Assembly: GCA_017536475.1 (NCBI GenBank)
Contig: JAFXHH010000002.1
Coordinates: forward strand, 1 to 64,000
Length of the DNA: 64,000 nt
DNA from: Clostridia bacterium
Lineage (GTDB): Bacteria > Bacillota > Clostridia > Oscillospirales > CAG-272
Reading direction: 5' to 3'
Part shown: positions 41,348 through 49,168 of the stretch, piece by piece
How positions within the stretch are numbered: position 1 is the first letter of the stretch
Layout of the letters: the number at the start of each line of letters is the position of its first letter
Program-made: the position numbers and the translations under genes
The notes under the pieces: generated by a model
Seen by the model: only the letters and a program-made list of their open reading frames with translations
Database searches by the model: none
Told to the model about the DNA's origin: nothing

Positions 41348-41460
41348 GATATCTGAAGCACTTCTTGCAGAGAATTCAACACAAGTCCCCCCAAAGCAAC
41401 GGTTTTCTCGCCGCAAGCCGAATTCCAAGCCAAAATCGCCGCCAAAATTTTTAAAACCGC

Positions 41461-41489
41461 TTGAAAACCAAATAAAAATATGCTATAAT
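41461..41489 (+). promoter_or_regulatory. Promoter of tRNA-Arg
   Basis: TTGAAA 41461-41466, 17-base spacer, TATAAT 41484-41489, ending 17 bases before the mature 5' end. Confidence 0.8.
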
Positions 41490-41506
41490 GATTCGTACAT
41501 GAAAAT

Positions 41507-41580
41507 CTACCCGTGGCACAGCTGGATAGCGCGTCAGACTCCGACTCTGAAGGTCAACGGTTCAAATCCGTTCGGGTAGG
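41507..41580 (+). tRNA. tRNA-Arg (anticodon CCG)
   Basis: Full cloverleaf: 7-bp acceptor stem CTACCCG/CGGGTAG with discriminator G, D arm GCAC...GCGC, anticodon stem TCAGA/TCTGA with loop CTCCGAC (anticodon CCG), and T stem AACGG/CCGTT with loop TTCAAAT. CCA is encoded at 41581-41583. Confidence 0.95.
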
Positions 41581-41582
41581 CC

Positions 41583-41622
41583 AAAAGGGAAAGAGGGGCT
41601 CGTCCCCTCTTTTCCTTTTGGC
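41583..41622 (+). terminator. Terminator of tRNA-Arg
   Basis: CCAAAAGGGAAAGAGGGG / CCCCTCTTTTCCTTTTGG palindrome with T-rich descending arm, directly after the CCA end. Confidence 0.85.
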
Positions 41623-41639
41623 TTGCTCGAAGCGGTACA

Positions 41640-41694
41640 GAGAAACGTCTCACCACGACCGCAGGTCGTGTGTATGGGTTCTGAATCCGTTCGG
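41640..41694 (+). repeat. tRNA-Arg-linked 3'-end element, copy 1
   Basis: Order: short stem GAGA-AACG-TCTC (41640-41651), stem CACGACC-GCA-GGTCGTG (41654-41670), TGTATG, then a T-arm-like stretch GGTTCTGAATCCGTTCGG (41677-41694). This last part copies the 3' part of the upstream tRNA-Arg with one extra base in the T loop. Starts 60 bases after the tRNA. Confidence 0.7.
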
Positions 41695-41775
41695 CATTTT
41701 TTAATGTGCCCTCTTGTATCATTCACGGGGCTCGCCCCCTTCTTTAATTTTTTGAGTTATCCGAATGTCAATGAG

Positions 41776-41834
41776 AATCGTTCACCACAATCGCTTGCGA
41801 TTGTGCGTATGGGTTCTGAATCCGTTCGGGTAGG
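41776..41834 (+). repeat. tRNA-Arg-linked 3'-end element, copy 2
   Basis: Same order as copy 1: TGAG/TTCA stem, stem CACAATCGC-TT-GCGATTGTG (41786-41805), GTATG, then the T-arm-like part. Here the copy of the tRNA 3' end runs to the discriminator (CCGTTCGGGTAGG at 41822-41834), identical to 41568-41580. Confidence 0.72.
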
Positions 41835-41972
41835 CGCTTGCTTCCCAAATTTTGCGTTCCAAAATCATTCTCCCCTTTTGTTCATGTACTCGTTGCCGAA
41901 TTTAAAATTTTCAAACACCCCTGCCAAATTCCCCAAGCACACCGCCTTTCTGTCCTCGGTGTCAAAGTGATG
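41835..41972. other. Noncoding A+T-rich stretch
   Basis: Between the second tRNA-like copy and the small exported protein gene. No gene with a ribosome site and no further structure were seen. Confidence 0.4.
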
Positions 41973-42227
41973 TTATTCGCTTTCGTAATAAACATTATAG
42001 CAAATTTCTATTCCGAAAAAATATATTCCATATCCCTTTTGGTAATATACTCCGCCATTGTTTTCATCGACCATTTCCACATTATAAAGGTACACTTCAT
42101 ATATGGGAATGATTGGTCTTAGATATGTCGTCCCGCCGTCCTTTAATTTCTCTGGAACAGGAATTACGCAACTCAGCAGAATGGCTATAAATATACATAC
42201 GATTACAACTACTTTTCGTTTTTTCAT
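41973..42227 (-). CDS. Small exported or membrane-anchored protein, unknown
   Basis: An 84-residue protein starting MKKRKVVVIVCIFIAILLSCVIP, a signal or anchor helix with a Cys that could be lipidated (LLSC), then a Tyr-rich beta-like body (VYLYNVEMVDENNGG, YGIYFFGIE). GAAGGGAAGTGAGG precedes ATG 42227. No family recognised. Codon use is more A+T-rich than in surrounding genes, suggesting acquired DNA. Confidence 0.6.
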   Translation of the reverse strand: MKKRKVVVIVCIFIAILLSCVIPVPEKLKDGGTTYLRPIIPIYEVYLYNVEMVDENNGGVYYQKGYGIYFFGIEICYNVYYESE

Positions 42228-42301
42228 AGCCTCACTTCCCTTCTGAATTTATTGTAGCATAGGTTTTACAGAATGTCAACTTCTATTTGACGCGGCAGAT
42301 A

Positions 42302-42331
42302 CAAAAAAGCCACCCGATTGGGTGGCTTCTA
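42302..42331 (-). terminator. Terminator of the four-helix membrane protein gene
   Basis: On the minus strand, AGCCACCC-aatc-GGGTGGCT stem followed by TTTTTT. Confidence 0.8.
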
Positions 42332-42350
42332 CTTGTGGTTGACTATCGTC

Positions 42351-42770
42351 TTATATGACATTGCTTTTAGAAGAATTCAATTTAACGTGTTTAACAATAG
42401 ATACGATTTCCAAAATAAAAATTGTCAAATAATAAGCGTTCCAAATATAAATATTGATTCCAAGACCGCCGCCTACAAATAATGCCATAGGAATCGCACC
42501 AATAAGCATAACGGCAAGAACTGAATTAAAGATGGGATGGATCTTGCGGAATATCTTTATTACAGATAATACCGCATCTACAAAGTAGAAAATCAAGCTG
42601 AAATAGGCAACTATCATTCCCCAAAACCAAAGGGCAAAGGAACGGCTAACTCCATCGTCAGTCGGCATTTCGGTTAACATTGCTACTAAAGAAGCGATCA
42701 TTAATCCAAAACTGACAAGACTGATCGCCATAGCAACTATTGCATGAATTTTTATAGATGTTTCTCTCAT
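42351..42770 (-). CDS. Four-helix membrane protein, unknown
   Basis: A 139-residue protein with hydrophobic helices at about 8-30, 45-68, 82-100 and 105-125, and a short polar tail. No catalytic motif. ATG 42770 follows AAAGGTGGT; the apparent upstream GTG overlaps that site. With the 84-residue gene it occupies the small interval between the two tRNA genes and shares its A+T-rich character. Confidence 0.6.
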   Translation of the reverse strand: MRETSIKIHAIVAMAISLVSFGLMIASLVAMLTEMPTDDGVSRSFALWFWGMIVAYFSLIFYFVDAVLSVIKIFRKIHPIFNSVLAVMLIGAIPMALFVGGGLGINIYIWNAYYLTIFILEIVSIVKHVKLNSSKSNVI

Positions 42771-42891
42771 ATTTACCACCTTTCTGTTTTTATTATAGCA
42801 TATATAGTGAAAAAAGTAAAGCTATCTATCGTAAATACGGGCAAAAAAACAAATTATGTACAGCAAACCGGTTGTCAATCTCAAACAACAT

Positions 42892-42945
42892 CACAGGGAT
42901 TCTGAACCTTTACACACGCTTCGCGTGGTGCAGGATCAGAATCCT
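42892..42945 (-). repeat. tRNA-Gln-linked 3'-end element
   Basis: On the minus strand: stem AGGAT-TCTG-ATCCT (42945-42932), then stem CACGC-GAA-GCGTG (42927-42915), TGTAAA, and GGTTCAGAATCCCTGTG (42908-42892). The last part copies the T arm and 3' side of tRNA-Gln with one extra T-loop base. The first stem begins 56 bases after the tRNA, almost the same distance as in the tRNA-Arg copy. Confidence 0.7.
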
Positions 42946-42961
42946 CTGTGGCTCGAGCCAT

Positions 42962-43000
42962 AAAAATAGAGCAGCACGATGTGCTGCTCTATTTTTATGG
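42962..43000 (-). terminator. Terminator of tRNA-Gln
   Basis: AAAAATAGAGCAGCAC / GTGCTGCTCTATTTTT palindrome immediately after the encoded CCA. Confidence 0.88.
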
Positions 43001-43073
43001 CTGGGGCACAGGGATTCGAACCCCGGAAATGTCAGAGTCAGAGTCTGATGCCTTACCGCTTGGCGATGCCCCA
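43001..43073 (-). tRNA. tRNA-Gln (anticodon CTG)
   Basis: Acceptor stem TGGGGCA/TGCCCCA with discriminator G, anticodon stem TCAGA/TCTGA with loop CTCTGAC (anticodon CTG), and T arm with GGTTCGAATCC. CCA is encoded (43000-42998). Confidence 0.94.
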
Positions 43074-43103
43074 AAATATTCCATTGATCTTGACGACCTA
43101 TGT

Positions 43104-43132
43104 ATTATATCAAAAAGAAATCGGTTTGTCAA
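43104..43132 (-). promoter_or_regulatory. Promoter of tRNA-Gln
   Basis: On the minus strand: TTGACA (43132-43127), 17-base spacer, TATAAT (43109-43104). Confidence 0.85.
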
Positions 43133-43429
43133 TAGCTTTTTCAAAAATTTTTTAAATCTTTTTGCGCTTCCCTATCATTATCTCCCAAAAAATCAAGCTA
43201 TATTCTCCGAAATCCGCCCCAAATGCTTGATTTTCATCACCAAAACCCTTAAAAATCAAGCAAAACAGCGCAAAAATTTTCCACAGTTTATCATAAGTTT
43301 ACATTTACATTATTTTTTCGTTACATTTTTTACACTCAATATGGTAAAATAAAAAATGGGTGTGTTTGCACCCAATATAAAAATTTGAAAACAAGTCAAC
43401 ATACGCAAAAAAAATGAAAGGATTAAAAA
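43133..43429. other. Intergenic region upstream of the Na/Pi transporter
   Basis: About 300 A+T-rich bases with poly-T and poly-A tracts. No small gene or fold recognised. A possible forward promoter (TTACAT, TAAAAT near 43346) lies about 75 bases before the transporter ATG. Confidence 0.4.
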
Positions 43430-45229
43430 ATGGGACTTTTTGAAATCTTGGAGCTGGTCTGCGGTCTTGCCCTTTTCCTTTACGGAATGGACGTAATGGG
43501 CAATGCGCTCAAAAAGAGCGCAGGACGCAAGCTCAAAACCATCTTAGGCAACCTGACCTCAAGCAAGCTCAAGGGCTTCCTGCTCGGTCTCGGTGTCACG
43601 GCAATAATCCAGTCCTCCTCCGCTACGACCGTAATGGTCGTCGGCTTTGTAAACTCGGGAACAATGCTGCTCTCCCAGGCAATAAGCGTCATTCTCGGAG
43701 CAAATCTGGGCACCGCCGTTACCGCTTGGCTTACCGCGCTTAACAGTCTCGGAAACACTCAGGCCCTATCCGCGATAGCCTTCCTCGACTACCTCACCCC
43801 TGACTTCTGGATGCCCATTCTCGCTATCATCGGAATAGCATTCATAATGTTCTCAAAAAGAGACAAGCAGAAGGACGTCGGTACGATCCTGGTAGGCTTC
43901 GCAGTTCTTATGGTAGGTATGAGCACTATGTCGGGTGCGGTCTCGGGACTTAAAAACGACCCCGAATTCGCAAAGATACTCACCATCTTCTCCAACCCCA
44001 TAATCGGTGTTATTGTCGGTGCCGTCCTCACCGCGATAGTTCAGTCCTCCTCCGCATCGATCGGTATCCTCCAGGCGCTCTCGGTAACGGGCGGAATCAG
44101 CTTTGGTATGGCTATCCCGATCGTCCTCGGTCAGAATATCGGTACATGTGTAACCGCAATGCTCTCCGCGCTCGGCGCAAACAAGAACGGTAAGAGAACG
44201 GCAGTTGCCCACCTCTTCTTCAACGTCATCGGCGTGATCTTCTGGCTCTCTATGTATTATCTCGTCGGTTGGATCCTCAATCTCGCAGGAGTAATTGATA
44301 TCTTCCATCTTGCCGAAGCGGCTATCGATCCCTTTGGCATTGCCATTGTCCACACCGTCTTCAAGATCCTCGCTGTCGCTCTTATGTGCCCCTTCACCAA
44401 GCTCCTCGAAAAGCTCGCGTGCGCTATCGTCAAGGGCGACGACAAGAAAGGCGACGAATACACCTCTATGCTTGACGACCGTCTGCTCGACACTCCCTCG
44501 GTTGCACTCGACCGTTGCCGTGTTGTAGCGGCTCATATGGCAGAGCTTTCGATAAACCCCTTAAATCAATCAATATCGCTCCTTGAAAACTACGACAGCA
44601 AGGTAGCAGACGAAATACGCGCAGCCGAAGACAAGGTCGACGTGTATGAGGACGCGCTCGGCTCTTACCTCGTCAAGCTCGCATCTCGCAGCATGTCGGA
44701 GGAAGACAGCGCAGAAATAACCAAGCTTCTCCACATGATAGGCGACCTCGAGCGAATCTCCGACCACTCGGTCAACCTTGTCGAATCCGCAGAGGAGATC
44801 AAGGATAAGAACGTCACGTTCTCCGATCAGGCAGTGCGTGAGCTTGAAGCTATGTATGGCGCAGTCAGAGAGATCAGTGAGCTGACCGCAGATGCATTCG
44901 TCAACACCAATATGGAAAGCGCTCTCAAGGTAGAGCCTCTTGAGGAGGTAGTAGACGACCTCAAGGATCAGATAAGAATAAACCATATCATCAGAGTGCA
45001 GAAGAACCAGTGTACCATCGAGCTTGGCTTCATTCTTTCGGATATCCTCACCAATCTCGAGCGTGTATCCGACCACTGCTCCAATATCGCAGGATGCCTC
45101 ATCGAGATCTCCCGTCACCACGACGCGCTTGACCTCCACAATTATATGCACGAGCTCAAGGAAGCAGAGGGCACTCACTTCAACGAGCAGTACAAGATGT
45201 ACTCCGACAAGTATTCCATCAATTCTTAA
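43430..45229 (+). CDS. Na/Pi-cotransporter family protein with PhoU-like domain
   Basis: A 599-residue protein. The N-terminal 330 residues carry the two inverted Na_Pi_cotrans repeats, each with the QSSSA signature (IIQSSSATTVMVVG and IVQSSSASIGIL). The C-terminal 220 residues are a helical PhoU-like domain (LLHMIGDLERISDHSVNLVE, then ILTNLERVSDHCSNIA). It takes up phosphate with Na+ and the PhoU part may sense phosphate. ATG 43430 follows GAAAGGATTAAAAA. Monocistronic. Confidence 0.92.
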   Translation: MGLFEILELVCGLALFLYGMDVMGNALKKSAGRKLKTILGNLTSSKLKGFLLGLGVTAIIQSSSATTVMVVGFVNSGTMLLSQAISVILGANLGTAVTAWLTALNSLGNTQALSAIAFLDYLTPDFWMPILAIIGIAFIMFSKRDKQKDVGTILVGFAVLMVGMSTMSGAVSGLKNDPEFAKILTIFSNPIIGVIVGAVLTAIVQSSSASIGILQALSVTGGISFGMAIPIVLGQNIGTCVTAMLSALGANKNGKRTAVAHLFFNVIGVIFWLSMYYLVGWILNLAGVIDIFHLAEAAIDPFGIAIVHTVFKILAVALMCPFTKLLEKLACAIVKGDDKKGDEYTSMLDDRLLDTPSVALDRCRVVAAHMAELSINPLNQSISLLENYDSKVADEIRAAEDKVDVYEDALGSYLVKLASRSMSEEDSAEITKLLHMIGDLERISDHSVNLVESAEEIKDKNVTFSDQAVRELEAMYGAVREISELTADAFVNTNMESALKVEPLEEVVDDLKDQIRINHIIRVQKNQCTIELGFILSDILTNLERVSDHCSNIAGCLIEISRHHDALDLHNYMHELKEAEGTHFNEQYKMYSDKYSINS

Positions 45230-45242
45230 TCGCATAAAAAAT

Positions 45243-45278
45243 AAAAACCGCTTGCGGATCTCCGCAAGCGGTTTTTGT
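45243..45278. terminator. Bidirectional terminator
   Basis: AAAAACCGCTTGCGGA / TCCGCAAGCGGTTTTT perfect stem between convergent genes; its end overlaps the stop region of the 169-aa gene. Confidence 0.9.
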
Positions 45279-45787
45279 TATATGATCTTATCCAAAATTG
45301 TGCGCCGAACCACACGATAGCTCGGCTTTTCATGATCTCTGTAAGCTTCACTATGATGTACCGCAGGCATTCCCGCCTCGGCGTATCTTTCAAGAAAAGC
45401 GCGCCACTCGTCAAGCGAAAAATTCAGCTCAAGCTCACCAAAGCAAGCCTCTGCATCGTTGAGATAGCAGCCAAGCACCTCTCTGCCGCCGTTTTTCACG
45501 CTTGCCGACTCGGCAAACGCATCAAACAAAGCCTCCTTCGACAATCCGCGCGACTTCCAAACGCTAAGATCGACCCTGCAAAGCTCGTCGGTCAAAAATT
45601 CGACCAAATCTCCCTGCCTTTCCTCAACTCGTTCGAATTCCGCGTCAAAATATCTCCGCGCCGCCGCGAGATCAGCAAGTAAATGCTCCGCGCCAAGCGC
45701 CGCCTGATAGCAAAACTTCGCCACGTCCTGCGGCATTATACTCGGATGCTTTTTCGCGTGCAAAATAAAATAATCTTTAAAATCCAT
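45278..45787 (-). CDS. Conserved-looking hypothetical protein (169 aa)
   Basis: A 169-residue soluble protein. The N-terminal part HPSIMPQDVAKFCYQAALGAEHLL reads like a conserved motif I have seen in uncharacterised clostridial proteins. The C-terminal part has HHSEAYRDHEKPSYRVV. The recurring His, Asp and Arg residues suggest an active or binding site, but no function is known to me. It lies 29 bases downstream of the decarboxylase gene, on the same strand. Confidence 0.65.
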   Translation of the reverse strand: MDFKDYFILHAKKHPSIMPQDVAKFCYQAALGAEHLLADLAAARRYFDAEFERVEERQGDLVEFLTDELCRVDLSVWKSRGLSKEALFDAFAESASVKNGGREVLGCYLNDAEACFGELELNFSLDEWRAFLERYAEAGMPAVHHSEAYRDHEKPSYRVVRRTILDKII

Positions 45788-45816
45788 AAAACCCTACCAA
45801 ATACCGACGAATTTCC

Positions 45817-47163
45817 TTATCGCTTCACCACACGGCACTTTTCAATCCCATAATATTTAAAGCAAGCGATCGCATGCTCGTCTATCCTCTCACCGCAAAC
45901 AACGATCGGTATCGCAGGAGGACATGAGACCGTTGCCGAGGCAAGCACCTCGCCGCAGGCATCCTCAACCGCAACCTCTCGCGAGGATGACATCAAAGCC
46001 TGCCTTACCGACATAACTCTTTCAGCCCCCGCTACGCTCGGCGCTCTTTCGAGTATCTCTTCCCTCTTTTCGATCGAGCAAAGCGCGTCTAAAAGCAACT
46101 TAATGCCGCCTCTGTCGATCTCGGGCGTGAACATCATAACAACGTAATCGGGATCCGAAAACTCGCACGCGATCCCCTTCTGCAAAAGCATCTCGGCGAT
46201 CTCATGCCCGTAATAGCCATAGCCTTTCGTAGCCAAGGCCAGCTTTGTCGGCTCGTCACCGATAACGCAAAAGCCTTTTTCAACAAGTACTTTTTTTAAA
46301 CTCGCAATCTCGCCGCAAATCTCGGCAAGTTTCTCTCTATATCCGTCGCAAATATACAAATTCGCTATATCAAGCGACTGTAATATCAGATAAGAAGGGC
46401 TTGTCGAAGCAAAAAGCTGCATCGCCTGCTCCGCCATTTCAGAAAACAGCTCGGGGGCACGACGGGAAATATGCAAATACGCTCCTCCCGTCAGCACGGG
46501 CAAAGTTTTGTGCGCCGAATCACAGCAAATATCCGCGTCGAGATCGATCGGATGGCGCGACTCGGGCAAAAACTTCAGATACGCGCCGTGCGCGTTGTCG
46601 ACCGCCAATATAACACCGTGTCTGTGGCAGACCTCTGCCAAGCTGCGTATATCCGCTACGTTTCCGAGATAATCGGGGCTCGTTACGTAGACCACCACGG
46701 GTTTTTCTTCCATTTCGCAGAGCTTTTTCTCAAGAGCCTCCGCACTCACGCGACAGCTTACAATGCCCTCATCATCGTGGGAAAATAGCCATTCAACACG
46801 CGCGTCCAGAAGCGCCACCGCAGACAAAAAGGTCTTGTGCGCATTTCTCGCCGCCAATATCAGCGTCTCCCTGCCAAGCTCCTTAGCCCGCATAGCGCAC
46901 AGATACACCATCGCCCGAATACAAAGCGACGAGCCCTCTGTAGAATAAAGCGTCTTTTTCGTGCCAAAAAGCGAGCTTGCGTTGCACTCACTCTCGGCAA
47001 TAATGCCATTCCCTTCGGAGTAAAGCACGTCAGCTCCCTCGACTTCGGTAATATCTCTCTGCTCGACACCGAGAAAGCAAGCTCCCTTATGTCCGGGCAT
47101 ATGTAAACGAAGAGCGCCGTCGGCGCAGTATTTTTTCACGAAATCACAAATCGGAGCTTTCAT
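45817..47163 (-). CDS. Orn/Lys/Arg decarboxylase family protein (short type)
   Basis: A 448-residue fold-type I PLP enzyme. Seen: the family-specific MPGHKG at the N terminus, STEGSSLCIRA, cofactor Asp in LAVDNAHGAY, and the PLP-Lys in DSAHKTLPVLTGG. It makes polyamines or cadaverine from basic amino acids; substrate cannot be fixed. It lacks the N-terminal wing domain of the large acid-induced enzymes and matches the shorter YaaO-type. ATG 47163 follows GAGGTTG. Confidence 0.87.
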   Translation of the reverse strand: MKAPICDFVKKYCADGALRLHMPGHKGACFLGVEQRDITEVEGADVLYSEGNGIIAESECNASSLFGTKKTLYSTEGSSLCIRAMVYLCAMRAKELGRETLILAARNAHKTFLSAVALLDARVEWLFSHDDEGIVSCRVSAEALEKKLCEMEEKPVVVYVTSPDYLGNVADIRSLAEVCHRHGVILAVDNAHGAYLKFLPESRHPIDLDADICCDSAHKTLPVLTGGAYLHISRRAPELFSEMAEQAMQLFASTSPSYLILQSLDIANLYICDGYREKLAEICGEIASLKKVLVEKGFCVIGDEPTKLALATKGYGYYGHEIAEMLLQKGIACEFSDPDYVVMMFTPEIDRGGIKLLLDALCSIEKREEILERAPSVAGAERVMSVRQALMSSSREVAVEDACGEVLASATVSCPPAIPIVVCGERIDEHAIACFKYYGIEKCRVVKR

Positions 47164-47205
47164 AAAAACAACCTCGCACAAACGGCGTTCCTTTCAAGAT
47201 ATATC

Positions 47206-48594
47206 TTAATTTTCTTCTTCGTCAAGCGTCTTGGCAACTTCAAGCATTATGGCACATTCCATTCTCTTCTTGAAGAGCTCGCAGCCGTACTTGTAAACTC
47301 CGCGCACCGAGCCTGTCGAATGGTAAGCGTTCGCCGCGCAACCGCCCGAGCAGTAAAGGCGAGCCCAGCAATCGCGGCATTCGGGGCGTGAGTAGACGTT
47401 GCAAGATGCAAAATCGCACTGCGCTTCGTGGTTGGTAACGCCGTCCCAGACGTTTCCAAGCTTGAACTTCTCCTCGCCAACGAACTGGTGGCAGGGATAA
47501 AGATCTCCCCACGGCGTGACCGCCATATATTCGGTTCCCGATCCACAGCCCGAAATACGCTTGTAAATACAAGGACCGCCCTTGAGATCGATCATATAGT
47601 GATAGAAGGTAAAGGGCTTACCCTCTCTGTGTCGCTTGAGCATAAGCTCGGCAAGCTTTTCGTACTGATCGAGCACGATCGGCAGATCCTCACGCGTCAG
47701 CGCGGAGGGATCGTCCTCTGCGGCAACGACGGGCTCCATGGAAAGCTCGGTGAAGCCAAGCTCCAGCATCTTCTCAATATCCTTCAAAAAATCGGGATTG
47801 GCGTGTGTAAACGTGCCGCGCATGTAATAATCCTTGCCGCCGCGCGCCTCAACAAGCTTCTGGAACTTGGGAACTATCTTCTCCCAGCTTCCGTTACCCG
47901 CGTAGTCGACACGGTAGCGGTCGTGGACCTCTTTTCTGCCGTCGAGGCTGAGCACGACGTTCGAGCATTCTTTGTTGGCGAACTCGATCACGTCGTCGTC
48001 GATCAGAACGCCGTTGGTCGTGAGAGTAAAGCGGAAATTCTTGCCCGCCGCCTTCTCGATCGAGCGCGCGTAAGCAACAAGCTCTTTGACCACGTCAAAA
48101 TTCATCAAGGGCTCGCCGCCGAAGAAGTCGACCTCCAGATTGTGTCTTCCCTTCGAGTTTTCAACAAGAAAATCAAGCGCTCTCTTTCCGACCTCAAAGC
48201 TCATCAAAGCTCTGTCGCCGTGATATTTTCCCTGACTTGCAAAGCAATACGAGCAGTTGAGATTGCAGGTGTGCGCGATGTGCAGACAAAGCGCCTTGAC
48301 AACACCCGCGCTCTTTTCCTTGAGCTTGCCCGCCATCGACTCAAAATTGTCGGGAGAAAAGAGCTTGCCCTCTCCCTTCAACGCCTCAATGTCCTCAAAG
48401 CAGCCCTCGAGCTCCTCGCGAGTGACCGTATCGTCGGATGCGTACTTTTCAAGCATCGCCGCGATTATTTCCTCTTTCGAGTGATCCTCATACATAGCGA
48501 TCACGTCGTAAACAACCTCGTCGACAACGTGCACCGAGCCCGAGCAGATGTCAAGCACGATATTCAGCCCACCCAATTTATAACAATGTACCAT
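47206..48594 (-). CDS. Radical SAM SCIFF-peptide maturase
   Basis: A 462-residue enzyme installing thioether cross-links in the SCIFF peptide. The N-terminal RRE-like part begins VHCYKLGGLNIVLD. The radical SAM cluster is CNLNCSYCF, with GGEPLM next. A C-terminal SPASM-type region is rich in Cys (GPCIYKRISGCGSG, YPCHQF, CNVYSRPECRDCWARLYCSGGC) for auxiliary Fe-S clusters. Its gene is downstream of the SCIFF gene on the same strand, with a hairpin between. ATG 48594 is chosen by match to the usual start and nearby GGAG. Confidence 0.92.
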   Translation of the reverse strand: MVHCYKLGGLNIVLDICSGSVHVVDEVVYDVIAMYEDHSKEEIIAAMLEKYASDDTVTREELEGCFEDIEALKGEGKLFSPDNFESMAGKLKEKSAGVVKALCLHIAHTCNLNCSYCFASQGKYHGDRALMSFEVGKRALDFLVENSKGRHNLEVDFFGGEPLMNFDVVKELVAYARSIEKAAGKNFRFTLTTNGVLIDDDVIEFANKECSNVVLSLDGRKEVHDRYRVDYAGNGSWEKIVPKFQKLVEARGGKDYYMRGTFTHANPDFLKDIEKMLELGFTELSMEPVVAAEDDPSALTREDLPIVLDQYEKLAELMLKRHREGKPFTFYHYMIDLKGGPCIYKRISGCGSGTEYMAVTPWGDLYPCHQFVGEEKFKLGNVWDGVTNHEAQCDFASCNVYSRPECRDCWARLYCSGGCAANAYHSTGSVRGVYKYGCELFKKRMECAIMLEVAKTLDEEEN

Positions 48595-48632
48595 ATTTAG
48601 TAACTCCAAATCAAAATCTTATAAAACAGTGC

Positions 48633-48660
48633 TATGGGGGAAGGATTGCCTTCCCCCATA
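48633..48660 (-). repeat. Hairpin between SCIFF and maturase genes
   Basis: TATGGGGGAAGG-attg-CCTTCCCCCATA, 12-bp perfect stem. It may attenuate transcription so that far more SCIFF peptide than maturase is made. Confidence 0.6.
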
Positions 48661-48843
48661 AAAATCTTAAGAATTCACGAAATCGATAAAAATTCGCGCA
48701 GGCAAGGCGCTTGCCGATAGGCAAGCGGTCAGCAAGCCATAGCTGCGTATCGCACCACAGAAAGCAAGGCGCAGGCATAGTTTTTCTACGTCAAGCCGCT
48801 TGCAAGGAGCAACGAAGCATACGCGGATTTTTAGAAGGTCGAA
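48661..48843. other. Noncoding spacer between SCIFF and maturase genes
   Basis: About 180 bases with a further short stem CGCTTGCC/GGCAAGCG (48708-48727) and several AAGC/GCTT motifs. No gene was found. Confidence 0.5.
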
Positions 48844-48987
48844 TTACTTCTTATTTTCGCACTGCTGGTTTGCTATTCCGCAAGAGGTCTTGCAAGCAGA
48901 CTGGCAAGAGGTCTGGCACTCGCCGCAACCACCGTTCTTAGCGGTCTCGCAAAGATTCTTGGTTTCAATAGTCTTAATACGCTTCAT
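48844..48987 (-). CDS. SCIFF ranthipeptide precursor
   Basis: A 47-residue ribosomal peptide precursor of the six-Cys-in-forty-five family: leader MKRIKTIETKNL, then a Cys-rich core GGCGECQTSCQSACKTSC and C-terminal NQQC. Cys at 13, 21, 24, 28, 32, 36 and 43, one more (Cys13) than the family norm. The residue after Cys36, normally a Thr used as thioether acceptor in the studied homologue, is Gly here. ATG 48987 follows CGGAGGATAAATGCT. The modified product's role in Clostridia is not settled; quorum signalling has been proposed. Confidence 0.93.
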   Translation of the reverse strand: MKRIKTIETKNLCETAKNGGCGECQTSCQSACKTSCGIANQQCENKK

Positions 48988-49023
48988 AGCATTTATCCTC
49001 CGATAAATTAGATTTACGGATAC

Positions 49024-49052
49024 ATTATATCACAGACTTTCGCATAAGTCAA
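49024..49052 (-). promoter_or_regulatory. Promoter of the SCIFF gene
   Basis: On the minus strand: TTGACT (49052-49047), 17-base spacer, TATAAT (49029-49024). Confidence 0.85.
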
Positions 49053-49109
49053 TAAGATAAAGACAAATTTCTGAAATTTAATTTAACAAGGAATGAATCG
49101 GGCAATAAG

Positions 49110-49138
49110 TTGACAAACCCTTCGGCTTGTGATAAAAT
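49110..49138 (+). promoter_or_regulatory. Promoter of the MFS-GH2 gene
   Basis: TTGACA 49110-49115, 17-base spacer, TAAAAT 49133-49138. The gene's ATG follows 31 bases later. Confidence 0.75.
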
Positions 49139-49168
49139 TAAATCAGAAATCTTTGAGGGGATAAAAAT

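Noticed and set aside
41640..41834. tRNA-like copies as functional tRNA genes
   Set aside because: They lack a 5' acceptor half, have an 8-base T loop and lie after a terminator.
41507..43073. Intact integrative element between the tRNA genes
   Set aside because: No integrase, relaxase or clean att pair is present; only short 3'-end copies remain.
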